From CAJBNH01 sp964447285 (GTDB taxonomy: Bacteria; Myxococcota_A; UBA9042), in the NCBI GenBank assembly GCA_964447285.1, contig CAYURO010000024.1:1-64000 (forward strand): a stretch of DNA of 64,000 bases. Direction: 5' to 3'. Each line of letters starts with the position of its first letter. Positions within the stretch are counted from its first letter, which is position 1. The translations under genes and the position numbers were made by a program. Below, piece by piece: positions 49,117-57,898 of the stretch. Below the pieces are notes generated by a model. The model was not told the DNA's origin. It saw only the letters and a program-made list of their open reading frames with translations, and did not search any database.

Positions 49117-50139
49117 ATGCCACCGCTGCTGCGTTCTGCCCTTGTGACCGGAGCCGCCGGGTATGTCGGCGCGACCTTGGTCCACCACCTGCTGCAAGCC
49201 GGTACCCAAGTCGTGGGCCTCGACAGTCTGGAGCGAGGCCACGCCGACGCGTTGCCTTCGTGGGTTCCGCTTGTGCAGGGCGATGTTCGCGAGCCCGACA
49301 CGGTGCGCGAGGCGATTCTGCGCTTCGGCCGACCGCCCCAGGCTTGCATCCACTTGGCGGCGCGCAGCCTGGTCGGCGAGTCGATGATCGAGCCCGGGCG
49401 TTACCACGCCGTCAACGCAGGCGGCACGCAGGTCGTTGCTGAAGCGTGTCTGGAGATGGGCGTGCCGGTGTTGACCTTGGCCTCGAGTGCGGCCGTGTTG
49501 GGCGCCCATCAGGCAGGCGAGTCGCAGCTGGACGAGGACGCCTTCGTACAACCGGCAAGTCCGCACGGCGCCTCGAAGCTCGCGGCCGAGCGCACCCTGC
49601 AGGCACTGGCGCAGACCGGCCGGATGTCGACGGTGTCGCTGCGCCTCTTCAACGTTGCGGGAGTGGGCTACGGCTGTCCCGAGCGCCATGACCCCGAGAC
49701 CCACCTGATTCCTCTGGCGATTCTTGCCGCAGCGGGCCGCGTACCGCCCCTGCGCCTGTTCGGCACCGACCTGCCCACCCGCGACGGCACTTGCATCCGC
49801 GACTACGTGCACGTGCTCGACGTGGTCGAGGCGATGCTGCGGGCGACGGCGCGTGCGGTGCAACTGCAGGCGAGCGGCGAGAGTGCGTACGACCTGTTCC
49901 ACGTGGGCTCGGGCGTCGGTCACACGGTGCGCGAGGTGCTGGCGGTGTGCGAGGACGTGCTGGGCGTGCCGGTGCCGGTCGACGAAAACCCGCCGCGGTT
50001 GGGCGATGTGGCTGAGATCGTTTGCAATCCAGCTAGGTTGCGGGATGTGCTGGGGATCCAGCCCAGCGCGGACTTGCGGCGGATGGTGGCCGAGTGTGCC
50101 GTGTCGTTGGGGGTGGGGGTTCGCGGGCATGTGCGCTAA
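49117..50139 (+). CDS. GalE-like NAD-dependent epimerase with altered catalytic Tyr
   Basis: 340 aa, the length of UDP-glucose 4-epimerase. The NAD-binding loop TGAAGYVG, LASSAAVLG (Ser site), CIRDYVHVLDV and the C-terminal sugar-binding half all match GalE. The YxxxK catalytic pair instead reads SPHGASKLAAE: the Tyr is His while the Lys is kept. In the codons this is CAC, so it is not a reading-frame artefact. Activity may be reduced, changed or lost. ATG at 49117, 3 nt after the previous stop, so it is probably co-transcribed with the receiver fusion. Confidence 0.85.
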   Translation: MPPLLRSALVTGAAGYVGATLVHHLLQAGTQVVGLDSLERGHADALPSWVPLVQGDVREPDTVREAILRFGRPPQACIHLAARSLVGESMIEPGRYHAVNAGGTQVVAEACLEMGVPVLTLASSAAVLGAHQAGESQLDEDAFVQPASPHGASKLAAERTLQALAQTGRMSTVSLRLFNVAGVGYGCPERHDPETHLIPLAILAAAGRVPPLRLFGTDLPTRDGTCIRDYVHVLDVVEAMLRATARAVQLQASGESAYDLFHVGSGVGHTVREVLAVCEDVLGVPVPVDENPPRLGDVAEIVCNPARLRDVLGIQPSADLRRMVAECAVSLGVGVRGHVR

Positions 50140-50466
50140 CCTTGCCGGAGTCCGCCGCCCCCGAAGTGAACTTCGCGGGCTACCCGTCTAGAAGTCCGCG
50201 TTGATGACGCCGCGGACTGCCACAGCCGATTGCCGCTCACGCACCCGAACGCGTCCCTTCGACTCGCAAGGCACCATGTGCCAGTCCCCCAGGGACTTCT
50301 TGAACGGTAGCCAACGGACTTTAGTCCGTGGATTCAGGCAATTGCGGTCCAAAGTTAGCGCATATGGGGTTCGCGGGTGAGGGGGGCGGAGCCGATCGGG
50401 TCAGGAATACCCAGGGTCTCCGAGGCCTTCCCTCAGAGGCCGCAAGTGAATTCGACTGGAGGTGCG
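50140..50466. other. Intergenic region with a run of short inverted repeats
   Basis: About 330 bases between the epimerase and the DUF1801 gene. It holds four separate palindromes within 76 bases (see the repeat entry at 50270). Beyond these I see no gene. Confidence 0.5.
50270..50345. repeat. Cluster of four palindromes
   Basis: GGCACCATGTGCC (50270-50282), AGTCCC-cca-GGGACT (50283-50297), ACGGACT-tt-AGTCCGT (50314-50329) and GCAATTGC (50338-50345). Any RNA made here would fold into consecutive hairpins. None is followed by a T-run, so an ordinary terminator is unlikely. Confidence 0.55.
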
Positions 50467-50874
50467 ATGAGCGAAGGGACCAAACCCGTGGAGTCCGCCT
50501 CCCACCTCATTGACCAGCGTATCCGGGAGCTGGCGGGATGGCGTGGCGAGACCCTGACCCGCGCGCGCGCACTGATTCTCGCGGCCGACCCGGAGATGAT
50601 CGAGGAGTGGAAGTGGCGCGGTACGCCGGTTTGGTCGCACCACGGCATCGTGTGTACGGGTGAGGCGTATGCGAAGGTCGTCAAGCTGACCTTCGCTCAA
50701 GGGGCCAAGATCCCGGACCCGTCGCACCTGTTCAATTCCAGTCTGGAAGGCAACACGCGAAGGGCCATCGACCTGCACGAGGGGCAGAAACTCGACGTGG
50801 GCGCGTTCCAAGCGCTCGTCAGCGCCGCGGTGGTCCACAACTGCATGAAGGCAAAGACAAAGCCCCATGCGTGA
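50467..50874 (+). CDS. DUF1801 family protein
   Basis: 135 aa. It fits the DUF1801 (YdhG-like) fold: a helical N-terminus followed by ADPEMIEEWKWRGTPVWSHHGIVCTGEAY and the segment KVVKLTFAQGA, read as separate motif pieces. The family is related in fold to phosphohydrolase or binding domains, but the function is unknown. ATG at 50467 with TGGAGG 4 nt upstream; the longer frame from 50377 lacks a site. It is followed at once by the SGNH hydrolase transcript. Confidence 0.82.
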   Translation: MSEGTKPVESASHLIDQRIRELAGWRGETLTRARALILAADPEMIEEWKWRGTPVWSHHGIVCTGEAYAKVVKLTFAQGAKIPDPSHLFNSSLEGNTRRAIDLHEGQKLDVGAFQALVSAAVVHNCMKAKTKPHA

Positions 50875-50987
50875 GGCCAAGCCGGTCATTCTGCTGTCGG
50901 CGTCATCTTGCCCGCCATTCCCCATGTGCTAGCTTCCGCGCCCCGGTTTCGCCGGAGACACCCCCGCACCCGCCAAAGAGTCCTTGC

Positions 50988-52004
50988 ATGTTCCTGCGTT
51001 TCGCGTTTCTGCCTGCTCTTGTTGCCTGTGTGGTCGCGGCGGTTCCCGCTGTTGCGACACCCAGGGCCAGCCTCTCGGCCGGGCGCGCAGGGTCCGCCCC
51101 CCCGGCGAAAGCGACCGTCGCCCGCAAGCCCGCTGCGCCGGTTGAGGCGGCCACCGCGAATCCATGGAAGACGGCACGCCCCGTCAAGGCCATCGTGATC
51201 GGCGGCTCGATCTCCATGTACTTCGCGGGCAATTTCGGCCAGTACCTGCAGCACGGCTGTCGCAACGTCGAAGTCTTGAACCGCGGCAAGGTCGGCGCAG
51301 GCGGTCCGGCTTTGGCGCGCATTCTGGCAGACGAAGTGCTGGGCAACCCTCAGGTGATGGCCGGCTTTCAGAAGGGCAACGGCTGGATCCTGTTTCAAGG
51401 CGGGCTGAATTCGGTTGGCTCGCCCGAGCTGACGATCGCCGCGCTGGCGCAGCTGTTCAAGGCGGCCCACGACGGCAGCCTGAAGGTGGCGGCCCTGACC
51501 CTGACGCCCTGGGGCAGCGACAAGGACAAGCGATTCGTCGGCTGGGACGGGCTGCGGACCCACCGTGCGACAGAGCAGGTGGTCGACTTCGTGCTGGGCA
51601 AGCTGACGCCCAAGCAGGCCCTGGGAAGGCGAGCGGCAGAGCGGACTTCCGAGACCTGGCTGCCCGGTGAGCTCCCAGCGCTGGCCGTCGACCTGTGGCG
51701 TTCGCCGCTGCGGGCAGGCAAGACCGAGTCCTTGCGGGACGAGAAGCCACTGGACACGACCTTCGACAAGAGCTTCTACGGCAAGCGACCGACCGAAAAG
51801 GCCGTGCTGCTGGCGGCGGCACGGGCGGTGCCGCAGTCGTACATGGACAAGAAGTATCGTGATTTCGATCACATCCATCCGAACAGCCAAGGCCACCGCC
51901 TGATCGCCTCGCTGCTCTGCCAGCAGGCTCCCGACGCGTGGGGGTGCGACTGCGACGTCATCCGGCGTGCGGAGTGGAAGGGCAAGGTCGTTCCGGGCAA
52001 GTGA
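50988..52004 (+). CDS. Exported SGNH/GDSL-like hydrolase
   Basis: 338 aa with an N-terminal signal peptide (about 1-22). SGNH landmarks: block I Ser in VIGGSISMYFAGN near residue 70, block II Gly in GKVGAGG, block III Asn in FQGGLNSVG, and block V Asp/His in DHIHPNSQGHRLIA near 295. These support an esterase or acyl-hydrolase acting outside the cytoplasm. ATG at 50988 (MFLRFAFLP) is chosen because it puts the signal peptide at the N-terminus; the ribosome site is AAGAG. It converges on mtgA with a 3-bp gap. Confidence 0.82.
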   Translation: MFLRFAFLPALVACVVAAVPAVATPRASLSAGRAGSAPPAKATVARKPAAPVEAATANPWKTARPVKAIVIGGSISMYFAGNFGQYLQHGCRNVEVLNRGKVGAGGPALARILADEVLGNPQVMAGFQKGNGWILFQGGLNSVGSPELTIAALAQLFKAAHDGSLKVAALTLTPWGSDKDKRFVGWDGLRTHRATEQVVDFVLGKLTPKQALGRRAAERTSETWLPGELPALAVDLWRSPLRAGKTESLRDEKPLDTTFDKSFYGKRPTEKAVLLAAARAVPQSYMDKKYRDFDHIHPNSQGHRLIASLLCQQAPDAWGCDCDVIRRAEWKGKVVPGK

Positions 52005-52007
52005 GAC

Positions 52008-52778
52008 TCAGCGCGGCAACCGCATGGGGTTCGCGGCGATCCAGCGGGCGCGCTTGACGGCGGGTGGGCTCGTCGGCGTCCAGCGGTTCGGCGCGGGCAG
52101 CAGCGACATGATGCGGGCGGCCTGCTGGGGCTTCAGCTTCGCGGCCGGTCGCTTGTACCAGTGCTGGGCCGCGGCCTCGACCCCGAACACCATGGGCCCC
52201 ATCTCTGCGACGTTGATGTAGACCTCGAGGATGCGACTTTTGGGCACGAAGGCCTCAAGCCACACGGTGTACCAAGCCTCCAGGCCCTTGCGGACCCACG
52301 ACCGCTGCTGCCACAGGAACACGTTGCGCGCGACCTGTTGCGAGACGGTGCTACCCCCGACCAGCTTCTTGCCGTCGCCCGTTTGATAGCGGTGCCACGC
52401 GCGGCGGATCGAGCGCATGTCAAAGCCGTTGTGGGTGAAGAACTTGCGGTCCTCGGTGGCCAAGGCGGCGGCAGGCACGTGGCGTGGCAGCTCGTCCAGA
52501 CGAACCCAGCGCTGGTCGGGCCACCCGAATGCCTTTTGCTCCCACGTGTGCGAGATCGACCGCGACACCATCGTCAGCGTCAGCGGCGGGTCGACCCAGC
52601 GCAGCAGCAGGGCCTGCAGCGGCGGCAGGAACAGGAGCGCCAGGAACGCGACCAGCAGCGTGCGGAACAGGCGTCGACGCCACTTGGCCCAACCGCCCGC
52701 CTGGCCCGGCGCGGCCTTGTTGGGCTTGTCGACCGGCTTGGGGCCCTTCGCGGCGACCATCTGGGTGGGGAGACTCAA
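52008..52778 (-). CDS. mtgA: Monofunctional biosynthetic peptidoglycan transglycosylase
   Basis: 256 aa. Polymerises lipid II glycan strands outside the inner membrane. A single N-terminal helix (LLVAFLALLFLPPLQALLL) anchors it. The GT51 motifs are complete: ATEDRKFFTHNGFD with the catalytic Glu, GGSTVSQQVARNVFL with the Gln/Lys-type pair, RKGLEAW and EVYINVAEMG. No ATG has a good site. The TTG at 52778 has GGAG 7 nt upstream and is preferred; a TTG at 52793 and an ATG at 52760 are alternatives. Confidence 0.93.
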   Translation of the reverse strand: MSLPTQMVAAKGPKPVDKPNKAAPGQAGGWAKWRRRLFRTLLVAFLALLFLPPLQALLLRWVDPPLTLTMVSRSISHTWEQKAFGWPDQRWVRLDELPRHVPAAALATEDRKFFTHNGFDMRSIRRAWHRYQTGDGKKLVGGSTVSQQVARNVFLWQQRSWVRKGLEAWYTVWLEAFVPKSRILEVYINVAEMGPMVFGVEAAAQHWYKRPAAKLKPQQAARIMSLLPAPNRWTPTSPPAVKRARWIAANPMRLPR

Positions 52779-52882
52779 GGCTTTGCTCCGCAAGAGGATC
52801 CCGAGGGCGCAGGCCCGGGTGGCGGCAGTGTAGCGCGGCGGGGCGGCGAGGCCAGAACTCGCCCGGGTCCGCCCCAGAGGAA

Positions 52883-53563
52883 TCAGACGCGGCGGCCGCG
52901 GACCTGCGGACGGACGATGGCGACCACGTGACCGCGCGTGCCCGGAACGGCGCGCTGCGCGGCGGTGTGCCAGCCTTCAGCGGCCAGCCGATCGACCAAC
53001 TGCTCGTTGCCATGCACGGCGACGACGCCTCCGGTGGTGACCAGGTCCCGGGCGCGTGGCACCCACTCGTGGGGCGGCCAGACGGCGCGCGCGGTGGCCA
53101 GCTCGAACTCGGCGCCCAGCTGCGCGGCGTGCAGACTCTTGCCGACGACTTGCAGATGACCGACGCCCGCGGCTTGGGCGGCGAGCGTGATGAACGAAGA
53201 ACGCAGTGGGCGAGGCTCGACGGCCACCACCCGGGCGTGCGGAAAGGCCAGCGCCAGCGCGATACCTTCCAGCCCAGCACCAGCGCCCACATCCACGATC
53301 GACGTGGGCGCGTGGCCCAGCACGGCTTCGGTGGCGGCAGCCACAACCCACGCCTCGGCCAAGTGTTCGGCCAGCCCGTGGGGACTCGCGTCGCCCACGA
53401 GATTGGTGCGCGCGTTGAATTCTGCCAGCAGTTCCGCGAGCCTGCGCAGTCCCGGTCGCCAATCGTCCTGCCACGGGCCGCCGTTCTGGCGCGCGTCGTG
53501 GGCCAGGGCGTCCAACATGGCCTCCACCTCGACGTCGGGAGCCTGTGTGTCGCGGTCGCTCAC
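52883..53563 (-). CDS. rsmG: 16S rRNA (guanine-527-N7)-methyltransferase
   Basis: 226 aa. Methylates G527 of 16S rRNA. The SAM-binding motif DVGAGAGLEGIALALAFP with acidic residue in VVAVEPRP is typical of RsmG, and NARTNLVG is the family N-terminal motif. GTG start at 53563 with GAGG 4 nt upstream; it overlaps the stop of the TPR gene in a GTGA, so it is translationally coupled to it. RsmG usually sits by gidA/parA near the origin; here it does not. Confidence 0.93.
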   Translation of the reverse strand: MSDRDTQAPDVEVEAMLDALAHDARQNGGPWQDDWRPGLRRLAELLAEFNARTNLVGDASPHGLAEHLAEAWVVAAATEAVLGHAPTSIVDVGAGAGLEGIALALAFPHARVVAVEPRPLRSSFITLAAQAAGVGHLQVVGKSLHAAQLGAEFELATARAVWPPHEWVPRARDLVTTGGVVAVHGNEQLVDRLAAEGWHTAAQRAVPGTRGHVVAIVRPQVRGRRV

Positions 53564-55599
53564 GGGGCCTCAGCTGCCGGGGCTTGCTTCTGCGCCTCCA
53601 GTGCCTGTTTCATGTCCGCTTCGGTGCCCGCGATGGCCGTGTCGATGGCCTTGCGAAGCGCCTCGCCACCGGCTCCGGCCGCGGCAACCGCTTGATCGCG
53701 CAGCTTTTCGGCGTCGGCCTTGCGGTTCGTCGCGACGTACAGCACGGCCAGCAGGGTCGTGGTCTGCTTGTCGGAAGCGTCGGCCTTTACGGCGCGCTCC
53801 AGCAGCCGGGTGGCCGCCTCGGTGTTTCCCAGCTGCACGAAGAATTCCGCGAGGTCCAGCACCGGGATGCGCTTCTGGTCGGCCGCCTCGCGGGCCAGGG
53901 CCTCTGCCTTGTCGGGTGCATTGCTGCGCCCATAGCCGGCCATCAGCAGCTTGAGCACGTCGTTGTCGTTGGGAAAGTCAGTGCGTGCCTTCTCGAGAAT
54001 CGGCACCGCTTGCAGCGCCTTGCCGTTGTTCACCAGCAACTGCGCCTGCAGCAGCATCGCGTGCCTGCCCTCTGGCCCGTTGCGCAGGGGCTCCAGAGCG
54101 GCGATCGCCTCGTCCGTCCGTCCGACCTCGCTTAGCAGCTTGGCCCGCAGTAGCGCGTACGTCCGATGACCCGGGTCACGCTGCCAAGCCCACTCCGCCA
54201 CTTCCAGTGCGCGGTCCGCTTTCTTTGTGGCCATCCAGGCTTGCACGGCTGCGATGACCCACGGCTCTTCCCGGTCGGCCTCCGGTACCCGATTCAGCAC
54301 GGCGACCGCTTCGTCCGACTGGCCCTGTTGCCCCAGCAGGCTGGCCAGCGACAGGGCCGCATTCACGTCGCCGTATCTGTCCATTGCCTCGCGCAGCACG
54401 GCCTCTGCCGTCGCGGGGTCGTTGCGCTGCAGGGCGATCTCAGCCAGCGCTCCGCGGGCCCCCATCACCTCCGGGTCCTGAGTGATCGCTTGGTCCAGTA
54501 GCGTTTTGGCTTGGTCCTGCAGCGGCGGCCGCTGTGTCTCGGGAACCAAGGGCGCGCGACGGAGTAGCAGAACGGCTTTCGTCACCTTGGGTTCCGCGAT
54601 GCCGGGGTGCCTGCGCAGGGCCTCGTCGGCTTGGGCCATCGCCCGTACCGGCTGGTCGTGGTCCATGGCTTGGTCGGCGAGCAACACACGGGCCAGCGGG
54701 TCCTCAGCCCGACCCAAAGCGGCCTCGCAACTCGACAGGCCCTTGTCCGCCATGTCCTGCTGCATGTCCGCCAAACCGCGCGCAAATGCGATGGCAGGAT
54801 GTCCCGATGCGATGGCCTCCGCCGCTGCCAACATACTGCGCGCTGTCGCGAAACTGCCGCGGTTTTGCACGGAGACGGATCGGAGCACCAGCCACCACAC
54901 CGCGGCCTCGTCGTCCGACACGACCTTGGGCTTGACCATCGGCTGCGCAGCAAACGGCTCGATAATGGCGCTGCCGCCGACCGAGCGTACGCCCACGCGC
55001 AGCCGCGATAGCACCAATGGCGTCTGCACCCCTGCGGTCTCTGTCACAAATTCCGCTTGCGAGCCACGGGCTTCCAGCATCGCGTGCGCCAGCCAGGCAA
55101 CTTCGATCGGGTGCACCGGGCTGGACAGTCCCTGCTCTACCAGCTTCCACAGCGACGAGGTTGGCTCGAAGCTCGACGCCCGCGATCGGCCGGGTCTGAC
55201 GGCGACCAGCTTGCCGTCTTTCACGCGTGCCCGCAGCAGTCCGTCGACGGAGGTGTCGTCCTTGGCTCCCAGCGCGGTCCTGCGCAAGTCGCCGTCGGCA
55301 AGCCCCGGGGGCACCGCGTCCTTGCCGGTCAGCCCCGTCTTGCGCAGCTGTTCCGCCAGATTCAGGGTCTGCGGTTGGGTGACGGCACTTGCGCCGTGGG
55401 GTCGGTCAGCGAACCACAGGACCGTTCCAGCAACGGCCGCAAGCGCAGCCAGAGTCACCGCCCACAGCCCGAATCGTCGCTGGGGGGCAGACTTGGCTTC
55501 GGGTTCTGGGGCGGATTCCAGGACCCGCAGGCATTTCGGGCACCGCCCGTCTGCCGGAGAGGTCACCTTCTGCTCGCAGTGGGGACAGAACTGCTCCAT
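53560..55599 (-). CDS. Membrane-anchored TPR protein with N-terminal zinc ribbon
   Basis: 679 aa. A zinc ribbon (CPHC...CPKC, residues 5-23) is followed by a single membrane helix (about 44-64) and a long domain of TPR-like helix pairs (about 230-640) with alternating Ala/Leu/Asp/Glu. The ribbon is probably cytoplasmic and the TPRs periplasmic. TPR domains bind protein partners; no catalytic motif is visible. ATG at 55599. It lies 142 bp after the small lipoprotein gene on the same strand and overlaps rsmG by 4 nt. Confidence 0.85.
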   Translation of the reverse strand: MEQFCPHCEQKVTSPADGRCPKCLRVLESAPEPEAKSAPQRRFGLWAVTLAALAAVAGTVLWFADRPHGASAVTQPQTLNLAEQLRKTGLTGKDAVPPGLADGDLRRTALGAKDDTSVDGLLRARVKDGKLVAVRPGRSRASSFEPTSSLWKLVEQGLSSPVHPIEVAWLAHAMLEARGSQAEFVTETAGVQTPLVLSRLRVGVRSVGGSAIIEPFAAQPMVKPKVVSDDEAAVWWLVLRSVSVQNRGSFATARSMLAAAEAIASGHPAIAFARGLADMQQDMADKGLSSCEAALGRAEDPLARVLLADQAMDHDQPVRAMAQADEALRRHPGIAEPKVTKAVLLLRRAPLVPETQRPPLQDQAKTLLDQAITQDPEVMGARGALAEIALQRNDPATAEAVLREAMDRYGDVNAALSLASLLGQQGQSDEAVAVLNRVPEADREEPWVIAAVQAWMATKKADRALEVAEWAWQRDPGHRTYALLRAKLLSEVGRTDEAIAALEPLRNGPEGRHAMLLQAQLLVNNGKALQAVPILEKARTDFPNDNDVLKLLMAGYGRSNAPDKAEALAREAADQKRIPVLDLAEFFVQLGNTEAATRLLERAVKADASDKQTTTLLAVLYVATNRKADAEKLRDQAVAAAGAGGEALRKAIDTAIAGTEADMKQALEAQKQAPAAEAP

Positions 55600-55741
55600 T
55601 TGCTTGCCTCCGCGCTATTCGATGTCTTGTCGTTCGACCCATGACCGCGTGCCGACCCACGCATCGGCGACGCCGTCGGTGTCCAAACAGCGCCGTCTCA
55701 GCCCCCACGTCCGCCGCCCTCCAGCGTCGCGTCGGGGTCCG

Positions 55742-55969
55742 TCAGCGCCGCTCGAGCTCACGCACGAAAGCTACGCCCGCCTTGCACGCTTCCTGATCAC
55801 CCGCCAGTGGCTCGGCAGCGATCGCTCGTAGTTTGCCACACAGCGGGTCCCGCTGGCCCACGCGCTTGCAGGTCTGGTCCGCCAGATCGGTGCAGGCATC
55901 CGAACACCCTGTCAGGGTCGCGGCGGCCAGAAGGGCTGTCGCCGCGGTCCGCAACCATCGCGTATTCAT
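55742..55969 (-). CDS. Small Cys-containing lipoprotein
   Basis: 75 aa. A lipoprotein signal (MNTRWLRT..., lipobox TLTGC) precedes a mature part with four further Cys residues after the lipidated one. GGAGG lies 5 nt before the ATG at 55969, which overlaps the ribBX stop as ATGA. This is strong evidence that it is translated. No family recognised. Confidence 0.8.
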   Translation of the reverse strand: MNTRWLRTAATALLAAATLTGCSDACTDLADQTCKRVGQRDPLCGKLRAIAAEPLAGDQEACKAGVAFVRELERR

Positions 55970-57150
55970 GGGGTCCTCCCGGTGACGGGGGACCGAGTGC
56001 CGTCCGCCCCGTCCACACTCGGCATGGGCGACAGCCACTCGACGATCTCGAGTCCGAAGCCCGACACGCCACGCAATCTGCGGGGGTGGCCGGTCATCAC
56101 GCGCATTTTGCGGATGCCCAGGTCGCGCAGGATCTGGGCGCCGATGCCGAACTCTTGGAAGTCCATGGGTTTGGAGAAGTCGTCAGGCTGTCCGACCGGC
56201 CGACCGGCTGAGCGCTCCACGTGGCTCTTCAGGACGCTCGCCAGCGCAGAAGCATCGCGCGCCACGTCCATGTAGAGCAGCACGCCCGAGCCCGCCTCGG
56301 CGATGGCCTGCAGCGCGATCTCCAGACTGCGGCGACCCGACGACAGGGCGAACCCAAAGGCGTCGCTCAGCAGGTTGGCGCGGTGCACCCGCACAAGGGT
56401 GGGCTGATCCTCCCGAACGATCTCGCCGCACAGCAGGGCAGCGTGGGTGGCGCCATCGACCAGCGAACGGTAGATGACGATGCGGAAGGCCCCGTAACTC
56501 GTCGCCAATTGGCTCTCGGCCTCGCGCACCACCAGCGGCTCGGACTGCAGTCGGTGCTGGATCAGGTCGGCGACTGTAACGACGGGGATCCCGTGCGTCG
56601 CTCCGAGCTGCAGCAGGCTGGGCAGGCGGCTCATTGTACCGTCGGGCTCCATCACCTCACAGATCACGCCAGCAGCGGTCAGCCCCGCCAGCCGCGCAAG
56701 GTCAACGCTGCCTTCGGTCTGGCCACTTCGCACCAGCACGCCGCCATCCCGTGCCCGCAGCGGGAACACGTGGCCCGGAATCGCGAAGTCGGTCGGCCGC
56801 GCCTCAGGGGCAATCGCCCGCAGGATCGTATGGGCGCGGTTGCGGGGCGAAATCCCGGACCCCTGACAGTCAAGTGCATCGATGCTGGCGGTAAACGCGG
56901 TGCCCAGACGCGTCTCGTTCTGCGGTGCCATCGGCGGCAGCTCGAGTCGGTCGCAAAGCGCACCCTCCATTGCCAGACAGATCAGACCGCGACCGTGCTC
57001 TGCCATGAAGGCCAGCGCTTCTGGGGTGACCTTGTCGGCTGCGATCACCAGATCGCCTTCATTTTCGCGATCTTCGTCGTCGACCAGGATCACCATCCGC
57101 CCGGCCGCGATGTCGTCAATGGCCTGCTGGATGGGGGCGATGGTGGGCAT
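55966..57150 (-). CDS. ribBX: RibBX: 3,4-dihydroxy-2-butanone-4-phosphate synthase with a degenerate RibA-like domain
   Basis: 394 aa. The RibB domain (about 1-205) is complete: DDEDRENEGDL, ISPRNRAHTI (substrate loop) and SGQTEGSVDLARL, so ribulose 5-phosphate can be converted to the riboflavin precursor. The following RibA-like domain has lost all three zinc Cys: the VHSECLTG...CDC region reads VHRANLLSDAFGFALSSG. GTP cyclohydrolase II activity is thus not expected. This matches the RibBX variant described in Proteobacteria. The ATG at 57150 (MPTIAPIQQAIDDI) fits the family start and has GGAG 10 nt upstream. An ATG at 57237 or a TTG at 57246 that overlaps the shell-protein stop is possible. 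Confidence 0.88.
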   Translation of the reverse strand: MPTIAPIQQAIDDIAAGRMVILVDDEDRENEGDLVIAADKVTPEALAFMAEHGRGLICLAMEGALCDRLELPPMAPQNETRLGTAFTASIDALDCQGSGISPRNRAHTILRAIAPEARPTDFAIPGHVFPLRARDGGVLVRSGQTEGSVDLARLAGLTAAGVICEVMEPDGTMSRLPSLLQLGATHGIPVVTVADLIQHRLQSEPLVVREAESQLATSYGAFRIVIYRSLVDGATHAALLCGEIVREDQPTLVRVHRANLLSDAFGFALSSGRRSLEIALQAIAEAGSGVLLYMDVARDASALASVLKSHVERSAGRPVGQPDDFSKPMDFQEFGIGAQILRDLGIRKMRVMTGHPRRLRGVSGFGLEIVEWLSPMPSVDGADGTRSPVTGRTP

Positions 57151-57242
57151 GGCGGTCGTGCTCCGGGCGCTCGACGGGACTGCTTCGTCAGCAGACGGCG
57201 AGGCCGTAGGCGAATTTCGTGGGTGATCTTGGGTCATCCGGC

Positions 57243-57857
57243 TCAAGCGTCAAGCGGCCGGACTGCGCGGTGGCCGAAAGGCCGCTGTCCCGCTGCGGAA
57301 TAGACCTGACTGGCGGGGCGGGCGATGCGGCGCGCCAGCACCTGCACACCGGGGGGCAGATCGCTCTGCGCGGCTTGCAGACCCGCCTCGACGTCGTACT
57401 GCGAGCCCACGAACACCGCGTGACCCTGCCCGGCAAGCTCAGTCGCAAACCTCAAGCGAATCAGGTGTACTTCTGCAGCCTTCAGCGCCTTGTCCACTGC
57501 AGCCAGTGTGCCGATCACGGTATGCGTCTGCAGGATGCCCATGGCCTCTTCGCCGGCCTCCGCCTGCGCGGGAGCCAGCAGCTCGCCATCCAGCGCCGCA
57601 CGCAGACCGCGGTGGGCGTGGGGCAGCAGCAGCGTCTCCAGCAGATCGTTGCCGCCTTCCTCGATCGCGCGCCGCAGCGCCGACTCGACGGACGACAGGT
57701 CACCGCAGAACAGCACCAGAAAGCGGCTGGGGTCGATGTCTCCCGCGAACAGGATCTCGACCTCGGCCTCCTTGACCAGAGCATCGAGCGCACACAACCC
57801 CGCCGGCACCGAGACAAGCTCGACGGCGGCAAGGGTTTCGTGGGCAAGCGACGACAT
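57243..57857 (-). CDS. Tandem-BMC (BMC-T) microcompartment shell protein
   Basis: 204 aa with two BMC domains (first AAVELVSVPAGLCALDALVK, about 8-90; second AMGILQTHTVIGTLAAVDKAL, about 100-185), so it should form a pseudohexameric trimer tile. The LLETLLLPHAH linker resembles BMC-T tiles of the Haliangium type. ATG at 57857 with GGAG about 10 nt upstream. It lies between the aldehyde dehydrogenase and ribBX on one strand. Confidence 0.93.
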   Translation of the reverse strand: MSSLAHETLAAVELVSVPAGLCALDALVKEAEVEILFAGDIDPSRFLVLFCGDLSSVESALRRAIEEGGNDLLETLLLPHAHRGLRAALDGELLAPAQAEAGEEAMGILQTHTVIGTLAAVDKALKAAEVHLIRLRFATELAGQGHAVFVGSQYDVEAGLQAAQSDLPPGVQVLARRIARPASQVYSAAGQRPFGHRAVRPLDA

Positions 57858-57898
57858 CGGTCAGGAACTCCGGGTACGGCCAGCGGAAACGGGAGAGG

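Noticed and set aside
47401..50130. Long minus-strand frame across the receiver fusion and galE-like gene
   Set aside because: Spans two genes that have clear start sites on the plus strand; no motifs.
53560..53566. Frameshift or overlap error between the TPR gene and rsmG
   Set aside because: The 4-base GTGA overlap is a normal coupled start, and both proteins are full length.
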